Assembly (NCBI GenBank): GCA_019739225.1 | Contig: JAHHDT010000001.1 | Span: 1 to 64,000, forward strand | Reading direction: 5' to 3' | DNA: 64,000 nt | DNA from: Aquamicrobium sp. | Lineage (GTDB): Bacteria; Pseudomonadota; Alphaproteobacteria; Rhizobiales; Rhizobiaceae | Shown here: positions 17,986 through 29,893 of the stretch, in pieces | Numbering within the stretch: position 1 is the first letter of the stretch | Layout of the letters: every line of letters begins with the position of its first letter | Position numbers and translations under genes: made by a program | Notes under the pieces: model-generated | Told to the model about the DNA's origin: nothing | Database searches by the model: none | What the model saw: the letters and a program-made list of their open reading frames with translations, nothing else

Positions 17986-19395
17986 TCAGACCGAGTAGTA
18001 CATGTCGTACTCGACCGGGTGCGGCGTCATCTCGAAGCGCATCACCTCAGCCATCTTCAGTTCGATATAGGCGTCGATCTGGTCGTCGTCGAACACGCCG
18101 CCGGCCTTGAGGAAGCCGCGATCCTTGTCGAGCGACTGAAGCGCTTCACGCAGGCTGCCGCAGACGGTCGGGATCTTCTTGAGTTCCTTCGGCGGCAGGT
18201 CGTAGAGGTCCTTGTCCATGGCCTGGCCGGGATGGATCTTGTTCTTGATGCCGTCGAGGCCGGCCATCAGCATCGCGGCGAAGGCGAGGTACGGATTCGC
18301 CGTCGGGTCGGGGAAGCGAACCTCGACACGCTTGGCCTTGGGGTTGGAGCCGAATGGGATGCGGCACGAAGCCGAGCGGTTGCGGGCCGAATAGGCGAGC
18401 AGCACCGGAGCCTCATAGCCCGGAACAAGGCGCTTGTAGGAGTTGGTCGACGGGTTGGTGAAAGCGTTAAGCGCCTTGGCATGCTTGATGATGCCGCCGA
18501 TGTAAAACAGGCACGACTCCGAAAGGCCCGCATATTCGTTGCCCGCAAACGTCGGCTTGCCACCCTTCCAGATCGACTGGTGGACGTGCATGCCCGAGCC
18601 GTTGTCGCCGAAGATCGGCTTCGGCATGAAGGTAGCGGTCTTGCCGTAGGCGTTGGCGACCTGATGCACGGCATACTTGTAGATCTGCATCTTGTCGGCG
18701 TTGCGGATCAGCGTGTCGAACTTGATGCCGAGTTCGTGCTGGGCTGCAGCCACCTCGTGGTGATGCTTTTCGACGACGACGCCCATCTCGGAGAGGACCG
18801 TCAGCATCTCGGAACGCATGTCCTGAAGCGAATCCACCGGCGGAACGGGGAAGTAGCCGCCCTTGACGCGCGGACGGTGGCCGAGGTTGCCGGTCTCGTA
18901 ATCGGTGTCGTCGTTGGACGGCAGTTCCGAGGAATCCAGCTTGAACCCGGTGTTGTAGGGGTCAGCCTTGTACTTGACGTCGTCGAAGACGAAGAACTCG
19001 GCTTCCGGACCCACGAAGACGGTGTCGCCGATGCCTTCGGACTTCATGTAGGCTTCGGCCTTCTTGGCCGTGCCGCGCGGGTCGCGGTTGTATGATTCGC
19101 CGGAAACCGGGTCGAGGATGTCGCAGACGATCACCATGGTGGACTGCGCGAAGAACGGATCCATGTGAGCCGTCTCGGTGTCGGGCATCAGCACCATGTC
19201 GGATTCGTTGATGGCCTTCCAGCCGGCGATCGAGGAGCCGTCGAACATGACGCCATCGGCGAACATGTCTTCGTCCACGGCCACCACGTCCATCGTCACG
19301 TGCTGAAGTTTGCCTTTCGGATCCGTGAAGCGGAGGTCGACGAACTTAACGTCGTTGTCCTTGATCTGCTTCATGATGTCGTTTGCTGTCGTCAT
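17986..19395 (-). CDS. glnA: Glutamine synthetase type I
   Basis: GSI condenses ammonium with glutamate using ATP, the main ammonium assimilation route. The 469-residue product has [17 protein letters not shown] at residues about 51-67, the metal-binding PEAEFFVF (130-137), the ATP-site [16 protein letters not shown] (259-274) and the C-terminal DKDLYDLPP with Tyr398, the expected adenylylation site. The length fits the adenylylated GSI-beta class. It lies 49 bp downstream of glnB in the same direction, forming the classical glnBA operon, so its activity is probably tuned by PII through GlnE. A strong terminator follows. Confidence 0.97.
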   Translation of the reverse strand: MTTANDIMKQIKDNDVKFVDLRFTDPKGKLQHVTMDVVAVDEDMFADGVMFDGSSIAGWKAINESDMVLMPDTETAHMDPFFAQSTMVIVCDILDPVSGESYNRDPRGTAKKAEAYMKSEGIGDTVFVGPEAEFFVFDDVKYKADPYNTGFKLDSSELPSNDDTDYETGNLGHRPRVKGGYFPVPPVDSLQDMRSEMLTVLSEMGVVVEKHHHEVAAAQHELGIKFDTLIRNADKMQIYKYAVHQVANAYGKTATFMPKPIFGDNGSGMHVHQSIWKGGKPTFAGNEYAGLSESCLFYIGGIIKHAKALNAFTNPSTNSYKRLVPGYEAPVLLAYSARNRSASCRIPFGSNPKAKRVEVRFPDPTANPYLAFAAMLMAGLDGIKNKIHPGQAMDKDLYDLPPKELKKIPTVCGSLREALQSLDKDRGFLKAGGVFDDDQIDAYIELKMAEVMRFEMTPHPVEYDMYYSV

Positions 19396-19444
19396 TTCCT
19401 ATTTCCCTGTGATGACATTGCGGAATTGAGTGGCGGCGTAGTGG

Positions 19445-19834
<390 letters not shown>

Positions 19835-19998
19835 TTAACGAAAGCATGAAGCATGCCAGATGCTGCTTCTGGAAGGGCGAAACCGCAAAACGGGACATGA
19901 CGCAGGGCAATTCGCTGGTTGGAGAGTTTGTCCTGCGATTCCACGGCGCTGCCGCCCGCATCACGTGCAGCGGTCATAGTGAAGGCTGATGAAAAATT

Positions 19999-21510
19999 AT
20001 GCAATCTGCATATGAAACAGGCACTCCCGTCGAGCTGTTGTCGCCTCAGGAAATGGCAGAGGCCGACAGCCTGTCGATGGCGGCAGGTCCACATGACGGC
20101 TACACGCTCATGCGCAATGCCGGCGCTGCCGTCGCCGCCAAGGTCCTTCGGCGCTTCCCAGGCTTCGCCGGTGCTGCGGTTCTCTGCGGCCCCGGAAACA
20201 ATGGCGGCGACGGCTATGTGGTTGCGCGGCTGCTCCGAGAGGCGGGCATTGCCATCCGCGTTTTCGCGCAGGGCAAACCGCGCGATGGCTCGGACGCAGC
20301 GCTGGCGGCGAAGGAGTGTCCCGTCGCGGCCGAACCGCTCGAAGCGTTCGAACCGGCGGTAGACACGCTGGTGGTCGATGCGTTGTACGGCGCCGGCCTT
20401 GCCCGGCCGCTCGATGGGCTAGCTCTGGCTGCCGCGCAACGCTGCCGCGCTGTTGGCGCGACCGTCGTCGCAATCGACCTGCCGTCAGGCGTTGCGGGAG
20501 CGAGCGGCAAGAACTGGGAGCGCTCGTTCGAAGCCGCGCTGACCGTCACCTTCTTCCGCCTCAAGCCCGGCCACCTGCTGGAACCCGGCCGCGCGGCGTG
20601 TGGCGAGACGGTTGTGGCCGATATCGGCATACCGGCCTCGGTGCTGGACGAGATCGCCCCGAAGACATTCGCCAACGTGCCCGACCTCTGGCGCAAAGCC
20701 TTCCCCCAACCGGCACACGCGCAGCACAAATATTCGCGGGGCCATGCGGCGGTGTTCTCCGGTGGGCCGGCCTCCACGGGTGCGGCGCGGCTGGCAGCGC
20801 TCGCGGCTGCGCGGGTGGGGGCAGGGGCGGTGACCGTGCTGGCGCCGGGCAACGCGCTGGCGGCCAACGCGGCGCATCTTACTTCGATCATGCTGAAGCG
20901 TTTGGACGACGATGACGAGGGCGAAGCGTTTATGGCGGCGCATGCGCCCGACGCATTCGTGCTCGGCCCCGGCTACGGGCTGGAGCGGCCGGTACGCGGG
21001 CGGGTGCTGGCGCTGCTGTCGAGGATGGAGCGCGGCGCGCTGGTACTCGATGCCGACGGCATCACCGCCTTCCGCGATGCGCCCGAATGTCTGTTCGATG
21101 TCGCGAAGGAGGCCAGGGCCGCGCTGGTGCTGACGCCGCATGAAGGCGAGTTCGGCCGGCTATTCCCCGATCTCGCCGGCGACGACGCGCTGTCCAAGCT
21201 CGACAGGGCGCGCGCGGCGGCGGAGCGGGCGGGGGCGGTGGTGGTGCTGAAGGGCCCCGACACGGTGATCGCCGCGCCCGACGGCCGGGCGGCGATCAAC
21301 TGCAACGGAAGCCCGTGGCTGGCGACGGCGGGGTCGGGCGACGTGCTCGCCGGCCTGATCGCCGGGCTGGCCGCGCAGAGGATGCCGGCCTTCGAGGCGG
21401 CGTGCGCGGCTGTCTGGCTACACGCCGAGGCCGCGTCCCGCTTCGGCCCCGGCCTCATCGCGGAGGACCTGCCGGGCCTGATGTCGCCGCTGCTCAGCGA
21501 ACTCCTATGA
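19999..21510 (+). CDS. nnr: Bifunctional NAD(P)H-hydrate epimerase and ADP-dependent NAD(P)H-hydrate dehydratase
   Basis: This enzyme repairs NADHX and NADPHX. The N-terminal YjeF domain epimerises the hydrate, and the C-terminal ribokinase-like domain dehydrates the S form using ADP. The 503-residue product shows the epimerase motifs GPGNNGGDGYVVARLL at residues about 64-79 and VDALYGAGL, then the dehydratase motifs HKYSRGHAAVFSG, LGPGYG, LTPHEGEFGRLFPD and the catalytic NGSPWLATAGSGDVLAGLIAGL. The length is typical of the fused form. It is divergent from glnB and its stop overlaps the convergent DUF72 gene by six bases. Confidence 0.95.
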   Translation: MQSAYETGTPVELLSPQEMAEADSLSMAAGPHDGYTLMRNAGAAVAAKVLRRFPGFAGAAVLCGPGNNGGDGYVVARLLREAGIAIRVFAQGKPRDGSDAALAAKECPVAAEPLEAFEPAVDTLVVDALYGAGLARPLDGLALAAAQRCRAVGATVVAIDLPSGVAGASGKNWERSFEAALTVTFFRLKPGHLLEPGRAACGETVVADIGIPASVLDEIAPKTFANVPDLWRKAFPQPAHAQHKYSRGHAAVFSGGPASTGAARLAALAAARVGAGAVTVLAPGNALAANAAHLTSIMLKRLDDDDEGEAFMAAHAPDAFVLGPGYGLERPVRGRVLALLSRMERGALVLDADGITAFRDAPECLFDVAKEARAALVLTPHEGEFGRLFPDLAGDDALSKLDRARAAAERAGAVVVLKGPDTVIAAPDGRAAINCNGSPWLATAGSGDVLAGLIAGLAAQRMPAFEAACAAVWLHAEAASRFGPGLIAEDLPGLMSPLLSELL

Positions 21511-22323
21511 ATCCACCCTTTTCTGCAACGCCATCGCGCCAAACGGCGCGCGCACCTTGCCCTCGGTGATGAAGTAGACGAACACGTCGCGCGGCGTGTT
21601 CTCAGCCTTGGTGCCGGGGTCGACATAGGGCAGGTCGTCCGGCTGGCCGCCCTCGGCCCAGAGCGCGGTGCGCTTCGCCCAGCCGTCCAGTTCCTTCTCC
21701 GTGTAGCAGGCCTCGTCGTCGTCGCTGCCGCGCTGCAGCCGCGCATAGACGAAGTCGCCGGTGACGTCGGCGATCTCGGGATACTTTTCGTGGTGCGCGT
21801 AGACGATGGCCGCACCGTATTTGCGGGCGAGTGCTGCGAATTCGGGAACGGCGAAACTGTCGTTGCGCACCTCGAGCGCATGGCGCAGCCTCACGCCGTC
21901 CTGTTTCTCCGGCAGCAGCTTCAAAAAACCCTCGAAATCGTCGGGATCGTATTTCTTCGTCGGCGCGAACTGCCAGACGATCGGCCCCAGCTTGTCGCCG
22001 AGCTCGGAGACACCCGAGCCCAGAAAACGCTGCACCGACTCGCCGGCCTCCGCCAGCACGCGGCGGTTGCTCGAGAAGCGGATTGCCTTGAGCGCGAAGA
22101 TGCAGTTGTCGTCGGACTCCTTCGCCCATTTGGCGAAGGTCGGCGGCTTGAAGGTCGAATAATAGGTGCCGTTGACCTCGATGGTCCTGACCTGCTGCGA
22201 GGCATAGCCAAGCTGCTTCGCCTTGGCGAGCTTGTCGGGATAGAAGGTGCCTTCCCACGGCTCGAACGTCCAGCCGCCCATGCCCGCCCGAACCTGGCCG
22301 GCGCCGCTTTTTCCGGATTGCAT
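21505..22323 (-). CDS. DUF72 family protein
   Basis: DUF72 proteins (YecE family) adopt a TIM-barrel fold; their biochemical role is not established. The 272-residue product has the N-terminal GMGGWTFEPWEGTFYPDKL, the IEVNGTYYSTFKPPTFAKW segment (residues about 48-66) and the ALEVRNDSFAVPEF strand region, all family features. ATG 22323 was chosen because the much longer in-frame ORF (to 22866) is low-complexity, arginine- and alanine-rich sequence. It converges on nnr with a six-base overlap of the stop codons. Confidence 0.9.
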   Translation of the reverse strand: MQSGKSGAGQVRAGMGGWTFEPWEGTFYPDKLAKAKQLGYASQQVRTIEVNGTYYSTFKPPTFAKWAKESDDNCIFALKAIRFSSNRRVLAEAGESVQRFLGSGVSELGDKLGPIVWQFAPTKKYDPDDFEGFLKLLPEKQDGVRLRHALEVRNDSFAVPEFAALARKYGAAIVYAHHEKYPEIADVTGDFVYARLQRGSDDDEACYTEKELDGWAKRTALWAEGGQPDDLPYVDPGTKAENTPRDVFVYFITEGKVRAPFGAMALQKRVDS

Positions 22324-22555
22324 CGTGTCGTTTCCTCGTTTGCCCCGGGAAAATGCGTCCGCCCGACGGCTTTGTCCACCCGATCCCTGCGCGCTCCTGA
22401 CAGGTTTGCCCGTCGCCACGACTGCGGGCGCCGGTCGCGCGAAAGGCCCGTTAGGGGGCTCGCCATGGCTTTCGACCAGCAGGGATCGTCGCCACGCTGC
22501 GCGAACCCGCCCTGGCCATTGATGATTGCCGCGTAAGCCGGAGACTGCGGCGCGG

Positions 22556-23416
22556 TCATGAGGTGTCGGCGGGCTCCAGCACCCACAGCGCGAGGCCGTG
22601 GACGTCGTCCAGGACGGTGTGGACCGGATGGGCGGGCGCGCGGCTGCGCGCCGGTCGCTGGCCGTGCGGCCGGCCTGGGCGCAACGGCCAGATTCGGCGC
22701 ACGCGGGCAAGAGCCTTCGCCTGCCTGCCTGCGGCATCGCCGATGTTGCGCGGCGGAGCGGGCGCGGCGATGCGGGCCTGCCAGAGCGCGAAGCGCCGGG
22801 CCGCAACCGGCAGGTCGTCCAGCGTGCGCGCGAGTGCCGCGAGCCGCAGGGCAAGGCGCGTCGCATCGAGCGGGTCGAGCGGCGAGGGCGGAGCCGGAAC
22901 GGGAAACGGCGCGGCGATGCCGGGCACCGAGATGCGCGGCACGCCGCCGGCCGCCGGCCGCCGCGTGCGCCAGCGGGGCAGCGGATCGAACAGGGGCAGG
23001 GCAGACGCGACGCCGGTTCCTCCCCTGTTTGCGGCGCGTCCGAAGGACGGGCGAGACAAGCGGCCCGCCCCGGCAGGAGACCACGCCAAGCGTGGTGGAG
23101 AGGGCGTTGGTGTTTCCCGCTTTCGCGCCTGCGGCGTCACGACCAGCCCGCGCGCGACGACGATCACCAACCGCCGCACCGCCGCCTCGGCGGGACGCAA
23201 CAGGCGCAGCACGGCGCGGTGGAGATGGCGCGGCAGGGTGGGGCGGTCGGCAATTGGCGATGGGCAATCGGTCGGACCATCGGGGGCCGGTGCCGATCCC
23301 GACTGCCGACCGGCGATTGCCGGCTGCCCGTTTCGCAGTCCGGCCATGGCAACAAGCATCGCCAGAATGCGCGTCAGCGCCGCGCGGTGATGCTCGATCG
23401 CAGCATTCCAGTCCAT
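22556..23416 (-). CDS. Unrecognised proline/arginine/alanine-rich protein
   Basis: The product has 286 residues and no domain I can name. It has a helical N-terminus (MDWNAAIEHHRAALTRILAMLVAMAGL), a basic central segment (LPRHLHRAVLRLLRPAEAAVRRLVIVVARGLVV), the motif LPLFDPLPRW, ISVPGI followed by proline, and an ordered C-terminal part ending VHTVLDDVHGLALWVLEPADTS. I recall similar uncharacterised proteins in Mesorhizobium, but cannot confirm this. Very high GC opens several frames on both strands here; this one is preferred for its ordered ends. It lies 232 bp upstream of the DUF72 gene in the same direction. Confidence 0.6.
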   Translation of the reverse strand: MDWNAAIEHHRAALTRILAMLVAMAGLRNGQPAIAGRQSGSAPAPDGPTDCPSPIADRPTLPRHLHRAVLRLLRPAEAAVRRLVIVVARGLVVTPQARKRETPTPSPPRLAWSPAGAGRLSRPSFGRAANRGGTGVASALPLFDPLPRWRTRRPAAGGVPRISVPGIAAPFPVPAPPSPLDPLDATRLALRLAALARTLDDLPVAARRFALWQARIAAPAPPRNIGDAAGRQAKALARVRRIWPLRPGRPHGQRPARSRAPAHPVHTVLDDVHGLALWVLEPADTS

Positions 23417-23530
23417 CGCCGCCTCCGTCCGCTCAGGGCGACGGATTGTGGCGGAAGGATGGGAGGGGTGGATAGATGTGGGAAAGACAGTCAGCAGATG
23501 TTCGCCGGGCAGTCGCAGCGGCGAGGAAAT

Positions 23531-23730
23531 TGCCCCTCACCCTTACCCTCTCCCCGCACGCGGGGAGAGGGTGGCGTCTACGTCGGCTCCTGCGCTTGCT
23601 GGGCGCCGGGGCTCCCGCTCTGCTCGTGCGCGGAGAGATGCACTCACCGATGGCACTCATGGAGGGTGAGCGTTGCGCTGGTGTCTCCCTCTCCCCGCGA
23701 GCGGGGAGAGGGCAAGGGTGAAGGGCAGCG
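23531..23730. repeat. Dispersed palindromic element, copy A
   Basis: Two outward palindromes frame about 110 bases: one near 23547-23571 (CCCTCTCCCC, then GC-rich, then GGGGAGAGGG) and one at 23687-23712. They are flanked by CCCCTCACCCTTA (from 23533) and AAGGGTGAAGGGCAGCG (to 23730) in inverted orientation. The ends match copies at 54629-54799 and 60856-61028 in design. The element fills the gap between the 22556-23416 gene and a decayed toxin-antitoxin pair, and abuts what remains of the antitoxin. Confidence 0.75.
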
Positions 23731-23762
23731 CCCCCGGCCGTTTCGCCCGCCTACGCTCGACG

Positions 23763-23858
23763 ATGCGGGAAAGCGACTGGTTTGTGCCGCTGCCCGAGGA
23801 CGAATTGCAGGCGTGGGAAGGCAAGCATTCGCTTGACGCGGACAAACCTGACAGGTGA
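23763..23858 (+). pseudogene. Antitoxin remnant of a toxin-antitoxin pair
   Basis: Only a 31-residue C-terminal-looking piece is visible: MRESDWFVPLPEDELQAWEG, then a short tail. The frame stays open upstream into the palindromic element (from 23673) but encodes repeat sequence there. A WF-P-LPEDEL-AWEG tail is what one expects of an antitoxin C-terminus that binds its toxin. The stop overlaps the GTG of the PIN-domain gene as GTGA, the usual coupling. The simplest view is an antitoxin whose N-terminal DNA-binding part was lost when the repeat inserted. Confidence 0.5.
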
Positions 23859-24262
23859 GCCTTCTCCTCGATACCCATACTTTCGCGTGGTTCTACCTGG
23901 GCGAAGGACTGCCGCGCCGTGTGCGCGAACTCATCGAGGACTATCAGGCTGAGATCTTCGTCAGCGCCATTTCAGCCTAGGAGACGGCGCTGAAATACCG
24001 CCTCGGGCTTTGGCCGGACGCCGGCCCGCTTGTCGCCGACTTCGAGGCCCTGATCGAGCAGGCACATTTTAGGACACTGGACGTCTCGGTACGCCATGCC
24101 ATCCGCGCCGGACTGCTTGCGACCGTCCATCGCGATCCGTTCGACCGGATTATCGCCGCGCAGGCGGAAGCCGAGGGGTTGCGGGTGGTGTCGAAGGACC
24201 GGCGGCTCGAGGCGCTGGGGGCGGAGGTGGTATGGGGTAGGGGGGACATGAGCATTGCATGA
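23855..24262 (+). pseudogene. PIN-domain toxin (VapC-like), interrupted by an in-frame stop
   Basis: PIN toxins are Mg-dependent ribonucleases that often cleave tRNA or rRNA. Starting from GTG 23855, the frame reads SLLLDTHTFAWFY with the first acidic residue, then EIFVSAISA. A TAG follows at 23978-23980, then ETALKYRLGLWPD, VHRDPFDRIIAAQAEAEG and SKDRRLEALG to a TGA at 24260. The expected residue at the stop is Trp (the common SAWE-ALK motif), so a single TGG to TAG change would explain it. All other PIN motifs are intact. The product is therefore truncated at 41 residues unless the stop is read through or is a sequencing error. Confidence 0.8.
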
Positions 24263-24316
24263 ACAATCACTACACTCCCGACTGCCGGAGCCGGACGCAG
24301 CGCTGTCGCGGATTTT

Positions 24317-24331
24317 GTTCACTAAATGTTC
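24317..24331. promoter_or_regulatory. LexA-box-like direct repeat upstream of the methyltransferase
   Basis: GTTC-ACTAAAT-GTTC matches the alphaproteobacterial LexA box GTTC-N7-GTTC. It lies 96 bases before the methyltransferase ATG in an AT-richer stretch. One or two chance matches are expected in 64 kb, so the function is uncertain. Confidence 0.4.
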
Positions 24332-24427
24332 TTGATACGCCAATGAAAATAGTTCACTCTTTCAAACCAACCATTTGGGCTTGCGAATCGATAAGCTGTA
24401 GCCTCTACGTTCCACTGGGGAGATTCG

Positions 24428-25597
24428 ATGCGTAGTGTAGAGATGTTTAGCGGTTGTGGGGGGCTTGCTCTGGGCTTAGCCCGTGCGGGTTTCGACCACT
24501 TGCTGCTTGTCGAGCGCGATAAGTACTCTGTGGAGAATGTACGACACAATATCGCTCGGGGCATCGATCATATCGGCCACTGGCAAGTCCATTCGGACGA
24601 TGTTCGAGCAGTGAGATGGGGAGTCTTCAAGGAGCTTGTCGACTTTGTGGCCGGTGGCCCCCCCTGCCAACCTTTCTCAATTGGTGGTTTGCATCGCGGC
24701 GAAGAGGATGCCCGCGATATGTGGCCGGAGGCTGTCCGGGCGGTTCGCCAGATTGCGCCTCAAGCATTCCTTTTCGAGAACGTACGTGGCCTGCTTCGTC
24801 CGAAGTTTGCAGACCATCTCGACTGGATTAGGCTGTCGCTAATGGCACCCAATGTGGCGCAGGGCGTGGACGAGGATCGCGGTAGTCATCTAGCGCGGCT
24901 GCGCGAGAACGATACCGATGGTTTGTACCAGGTCATCGTTGTGAAGGTGAACGCCGCCGACTTCGGCGCGCCGCAAAAGCGGCATCGCGTTCTCTTCTTG
25001 GGGATCCACAGAAACGCCGCGTCATTCGTTGAACCGCCCAGACCGACTCATTCGAGAGAGAGATTACTTTGGGATCAATACATTACGGGGGACTATTGGC
25101 GCAGGCATCGAGTCAAGAATCCCCCCAGCCAACCCGCCAATGCGACGGATCGCCTAAAGGTTGAAGCTTTGCGGACCGACGGCCGGCTGCCGGAAGGATT
25201 GCCTTGGGTTACGGTTCGTGATGCAATCTCGGACCTTGGCGTGCCGGGTTCCCGCGCGGACATCTCAAATCACGTATTGCAGGCTGGCGCCCGGGCGTAT
25301 CCCGGACACACGGGCAGCCCGATCGACGAACCTGCGAAGGCGCTGAAAGCGGGCGTGCATGGCGTGCCTGGCGGTGAGAACATGATTGCCTTCGCTGATG
25401 GCTCTGTCCGCTATTTCACGGTTCGCGAGGCCGCTCGTCTGCAGGGACTACCAGACGACTACGAGTTTGTCGGCAGTTGGACCGAGAATATGCGCCAGCT
25501 TGGCAACGCCGCGCCTGTGCAGCTAGCCGAATCCTTCGGCCTCCACATTCAAGACGTCCTTTCGAAGGCTAGCGGGCCATCTCGCAGGGCAGCATAA
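24428..25597 (+). CDS. DNA (cytosine-5-)-methyltransferase of a type II restriction-modification system
   Basis: This enzyme transfers methyl groups from S-adenosylmethionine to C5 of cytosine, protecting host DNA. The 389-residue protein has motif I EMFSGCGGLALGLARAGF (SAM binding), motif IV GGPPCQPFSIGG with the catalytic Cys near residue 79, motif VI ENVRGLL, motif VIII QKRHRVLFLG, then the target-recognition region, motif IX ARLQGLPDDYEF and motif X RQLGNAAPVQLAE. The stop is one base before the nuclease ATG. The codon use and base composition are less GC-rich than the neighbouring housekeeping genes, in line with transfer. Pairing with an Eco29kI-like nuclease suggests, but does not prove, CCGCGG specificity. 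Confidence 0.93.
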   Translation: MRSVEMFSGCGGLALGLARAGFDHLLLVERDKYSVENVRHNIARGIDHIGHWQVHSDDVRAVRWGVFKELVDFVAGGPPCQPFSIGGLHRGEEDARDMWPEAVRAVRQIAPQAFLFENVRGLLRPKFADHLDWIRLSLMAPNVAQGVDEDRGSHLARLRENDTDGLYQVIVVKVNAADFGAPQKRHRVLFLGIHRNAASFVEPPRPTHSRERLLWDQYITGDYWRRHRVKNPPSQPANATDRLKVEALRTDGRLPEGLPWVTVRDAISDLGVPGSRADISNHVLQAGARAYPGHTGSPIDEPAKALKAGVHGVPGGENMIAFADGSVRYFTVREAARLQGLPDDYEFVGSWTENMRQLGNAAPVQLAESFGLHIQDVLSKASGPSRRAA

Positions 25598-25598
25598 G

Positions 25599-26372
25599 AT
25601 GAGCTACGCGGAGTTTGAACTCGACATCCCGGCGGTGATGCGAGCAGAGCTGCCGAAGTATTTCGACGCCTTGCCTGAGACACTGCTGACAGAAGAAAAC
25701 GTCCGCAATGCGATCCCGGACGGTGCCCAGGGGGCTTACCTCCTCTTCCTGAAGGGCACGCTCGTTTACATTGGGAAGACCGACTCGAAGGCTGGTTTCC
25801 GGAACAGGCTTATCAGGCACCTGAACTTCGTCCGCCACCGCCGGAACATCGATCCCTGCGACATCACTTTCAAGGCCGTTCGTATCTTCGTCTTCTCGAA
25901 TTTCGATCTAGAAGCAATGCTGATTGAGGAATACACGAAACAGCGCGAGGCTCGTCCGGTGTGGAACTATTCCGGCTTCGGATCGAACGATCCAGGCCGC
26001 CGCCGAGAAGGTCAGGACCCGGCTGTCTACGATCTCGAATACCCGGTTGACATTGACAAGGAAGTTCCGTTCATCGATCCGGGCGAGCACAAGTTGCTGA
26101 CGGCTGTCCTCGTTCTCAAAAACAACCTGCCTTACATCTTTCGATACCACACCGACGGAGCTCATTGGTCAAAAGGCCATGAACTCATGCGGGAAGTGAC
26201 CATAGTTGTACCCGAGGGACCGATGACTACTCGAAAGGCACTAAAACTGTTTCTTGGCGCTCTCCCCGACGGATGGCGGGCGACGGTCCTCCCGAACAGG
26301 GTGATCCTGTACCCGGAGAAAGATGGCGTGTCCTATCCTGGTCAGGTGGAAGCGCTTTCGACAAGCGCGTGA
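25599..26372 (+). CDS. Eco29kI-like GIY-YIG restriction endonuclease
   Basis: It is probably the cleaving partner of the upstream methyltransferase. The 257-residue product has a GIY-YIG core: GAYLLFLKGTLVYIGK (Tyr47 and Tyr57), FRNRLIRH with Arg70 and His74 in the R-x3-H spacing known from Eco29kI, a candidate catalytic Glu in FDLEAMLIEEY, and RPVWNYSGFGSNDPGRRR, which matches the conserved end of that family. A C-terminal region of about 110 residues goes beyond the usual 214-residue Eco29kI. The start is one base after the methyltransferase stop; the end overlaps the vsr start. The identification comes from recalled motifs, not from a search. Confidence 0.82.
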   Translation: MSYAEFELDIPAVMRAELPKYFDALPETLLTEENVRNAIPDGAQGAYLLFLKGTLVYIGKTDSKAGFRNRLIRHLNFVRHRRNIDPCDITFKAVRIFVFSNFDLEAMLIEEYTKQREARPVWNYSGFGSNDPGRRREGQDPAVYDLEYPVDIDKEVPFIDPGEHKLLTAVLVLKNNLPYIFRYHTDGAHWSKGHELMREVTIVVPEGPMTTRKALKLFLGALPDGWRATVLPNRVILYPEKDGVSYPGQVEALSTSA

Positions 26373-26782
26373 CTGACCCCGTCCGCAGCGCCCAGATGGC
26401 GCTCGTCAGGGACAAGGACACCAAGCCGGAGATGGTTGTTCGTCGCCTGGTTCACTCCTTTGGGTACCGCTTTCGCCTCCACCGGAATGACCTTCCTGGT
26501 AAGCCCGACATCGTTCTTCCGCGCCACCGCATAGCTATTGAGGTAAGAGGCTGCTTCTGGCACCAGCATCCTGATCCGTCGTGCTGGCGTTCGCGACTGC
26601 CGAAAACTCGGCCCGAATTTTGGTTGCCGAAACTGACAGGCAACGTCGCCCGTGATCGAACCAACGAAGCCGCTCTGAAAAACCTAGGCTGGGAGCTACT
26701 AGTCGTGTGGGAATGCGAGACCGTGCCCACTCGGCGCAAAAAATTAAAGCAGCAGCTGTGGGAATTTCTCCAATCTGGTTAA
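26369..26782 (+). CDS. vsr: Very short patch repair endonuclease
   Basis: Vsr nicks 5' of the T in T:G mismatches that arise when 5-methylcytosine deaminates, so it offsets the mutagenic cost of the adjacent C5 methyltransferase. The 137-residue product has RSAQMALVRDKDTKPEMVVRR, the HRNDLPGKPDIVLPRHRIAIEVRGCFWHQH core with catalytic Asp47 and the GCFWHQH metal/zinc region, PDPSCWRSRLPKTRPEFW, and LGWELLVVWECE. GTG 26369 was chosen for its GTGA overlap with the nuclease stop and because it places the family start correctly; ATG 26396 would cut conserved residues. Confidence 0.93.
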   Translation: MTDPVRSAQMALVRDKDTKPEMVVRRLVHSFGYRFRLHRNDLPGKPDIVLPRHRIAIEVRGCFWHQHPDPSCWRSRLPKTRPEFWLPKLTGNVARDRTNEAALKNLGWELLVVWECETVPTRRKKLKQQLWEFLQSG

Positions 26783-26802
26783 GGCAATGGGAGTCGCGAC
26801 AT

Positions 26803-29727
<2,925 letters not shown>

Positions 29728-29878
29728 GGTCCCGTGTGCCGCCTTACATCAGAACGGCCGGCATCGTAGCCGGCCAGACCCCGGATATGGTGTTGTTGGT
29801 GCCGTCCGTCGAGGCCGGCGGCCTCCGGAAAACCGCCTCTGGCTTTTCACGCGTTTTCGCACACAGGGCAAGCAGAAA

Positions 29879-29893
29879 GAACAGAGAGCGAAC
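29879..29893 (-). promoter_or_regulatory. LexA box upstream of uvrA
   Basis: GAAC-AGAGAGC-GAAC, the reverse complement of GTTC-N7-GTTC, is the LexA recognition sequence known from alphaproteobacteria. It lies 152 bases upstream of the uvrA start. uvrA is a conserved SOS gene, so the position supports function. Confidence 0.75.

Noticed and set aside
21921-22559. Minus-strand ORF beginning with an ATGA overlap after the 22556-23416 gene
   Set aside because: The overlap looks like coupling, but the translation soon becomes Ser/Arg-rich and continues as an out-of-frame shadow of DUF72; no family resemblance.
22598-23836. 412-codon plus-strand ORF opposite the 22556-23416 gene
   Set aside because: Runs through the palindromic repeat and into the antitoxin remnant; arginine- and glycine-rich with no ordered segments.
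24428-26372. Avoidance of CCGCGG sites as support for nuclease specificity
   Set aside because: CCGCGG occurs in this window (for example near 877 and 5353), so no obvious depletion; a proper count was not possible.
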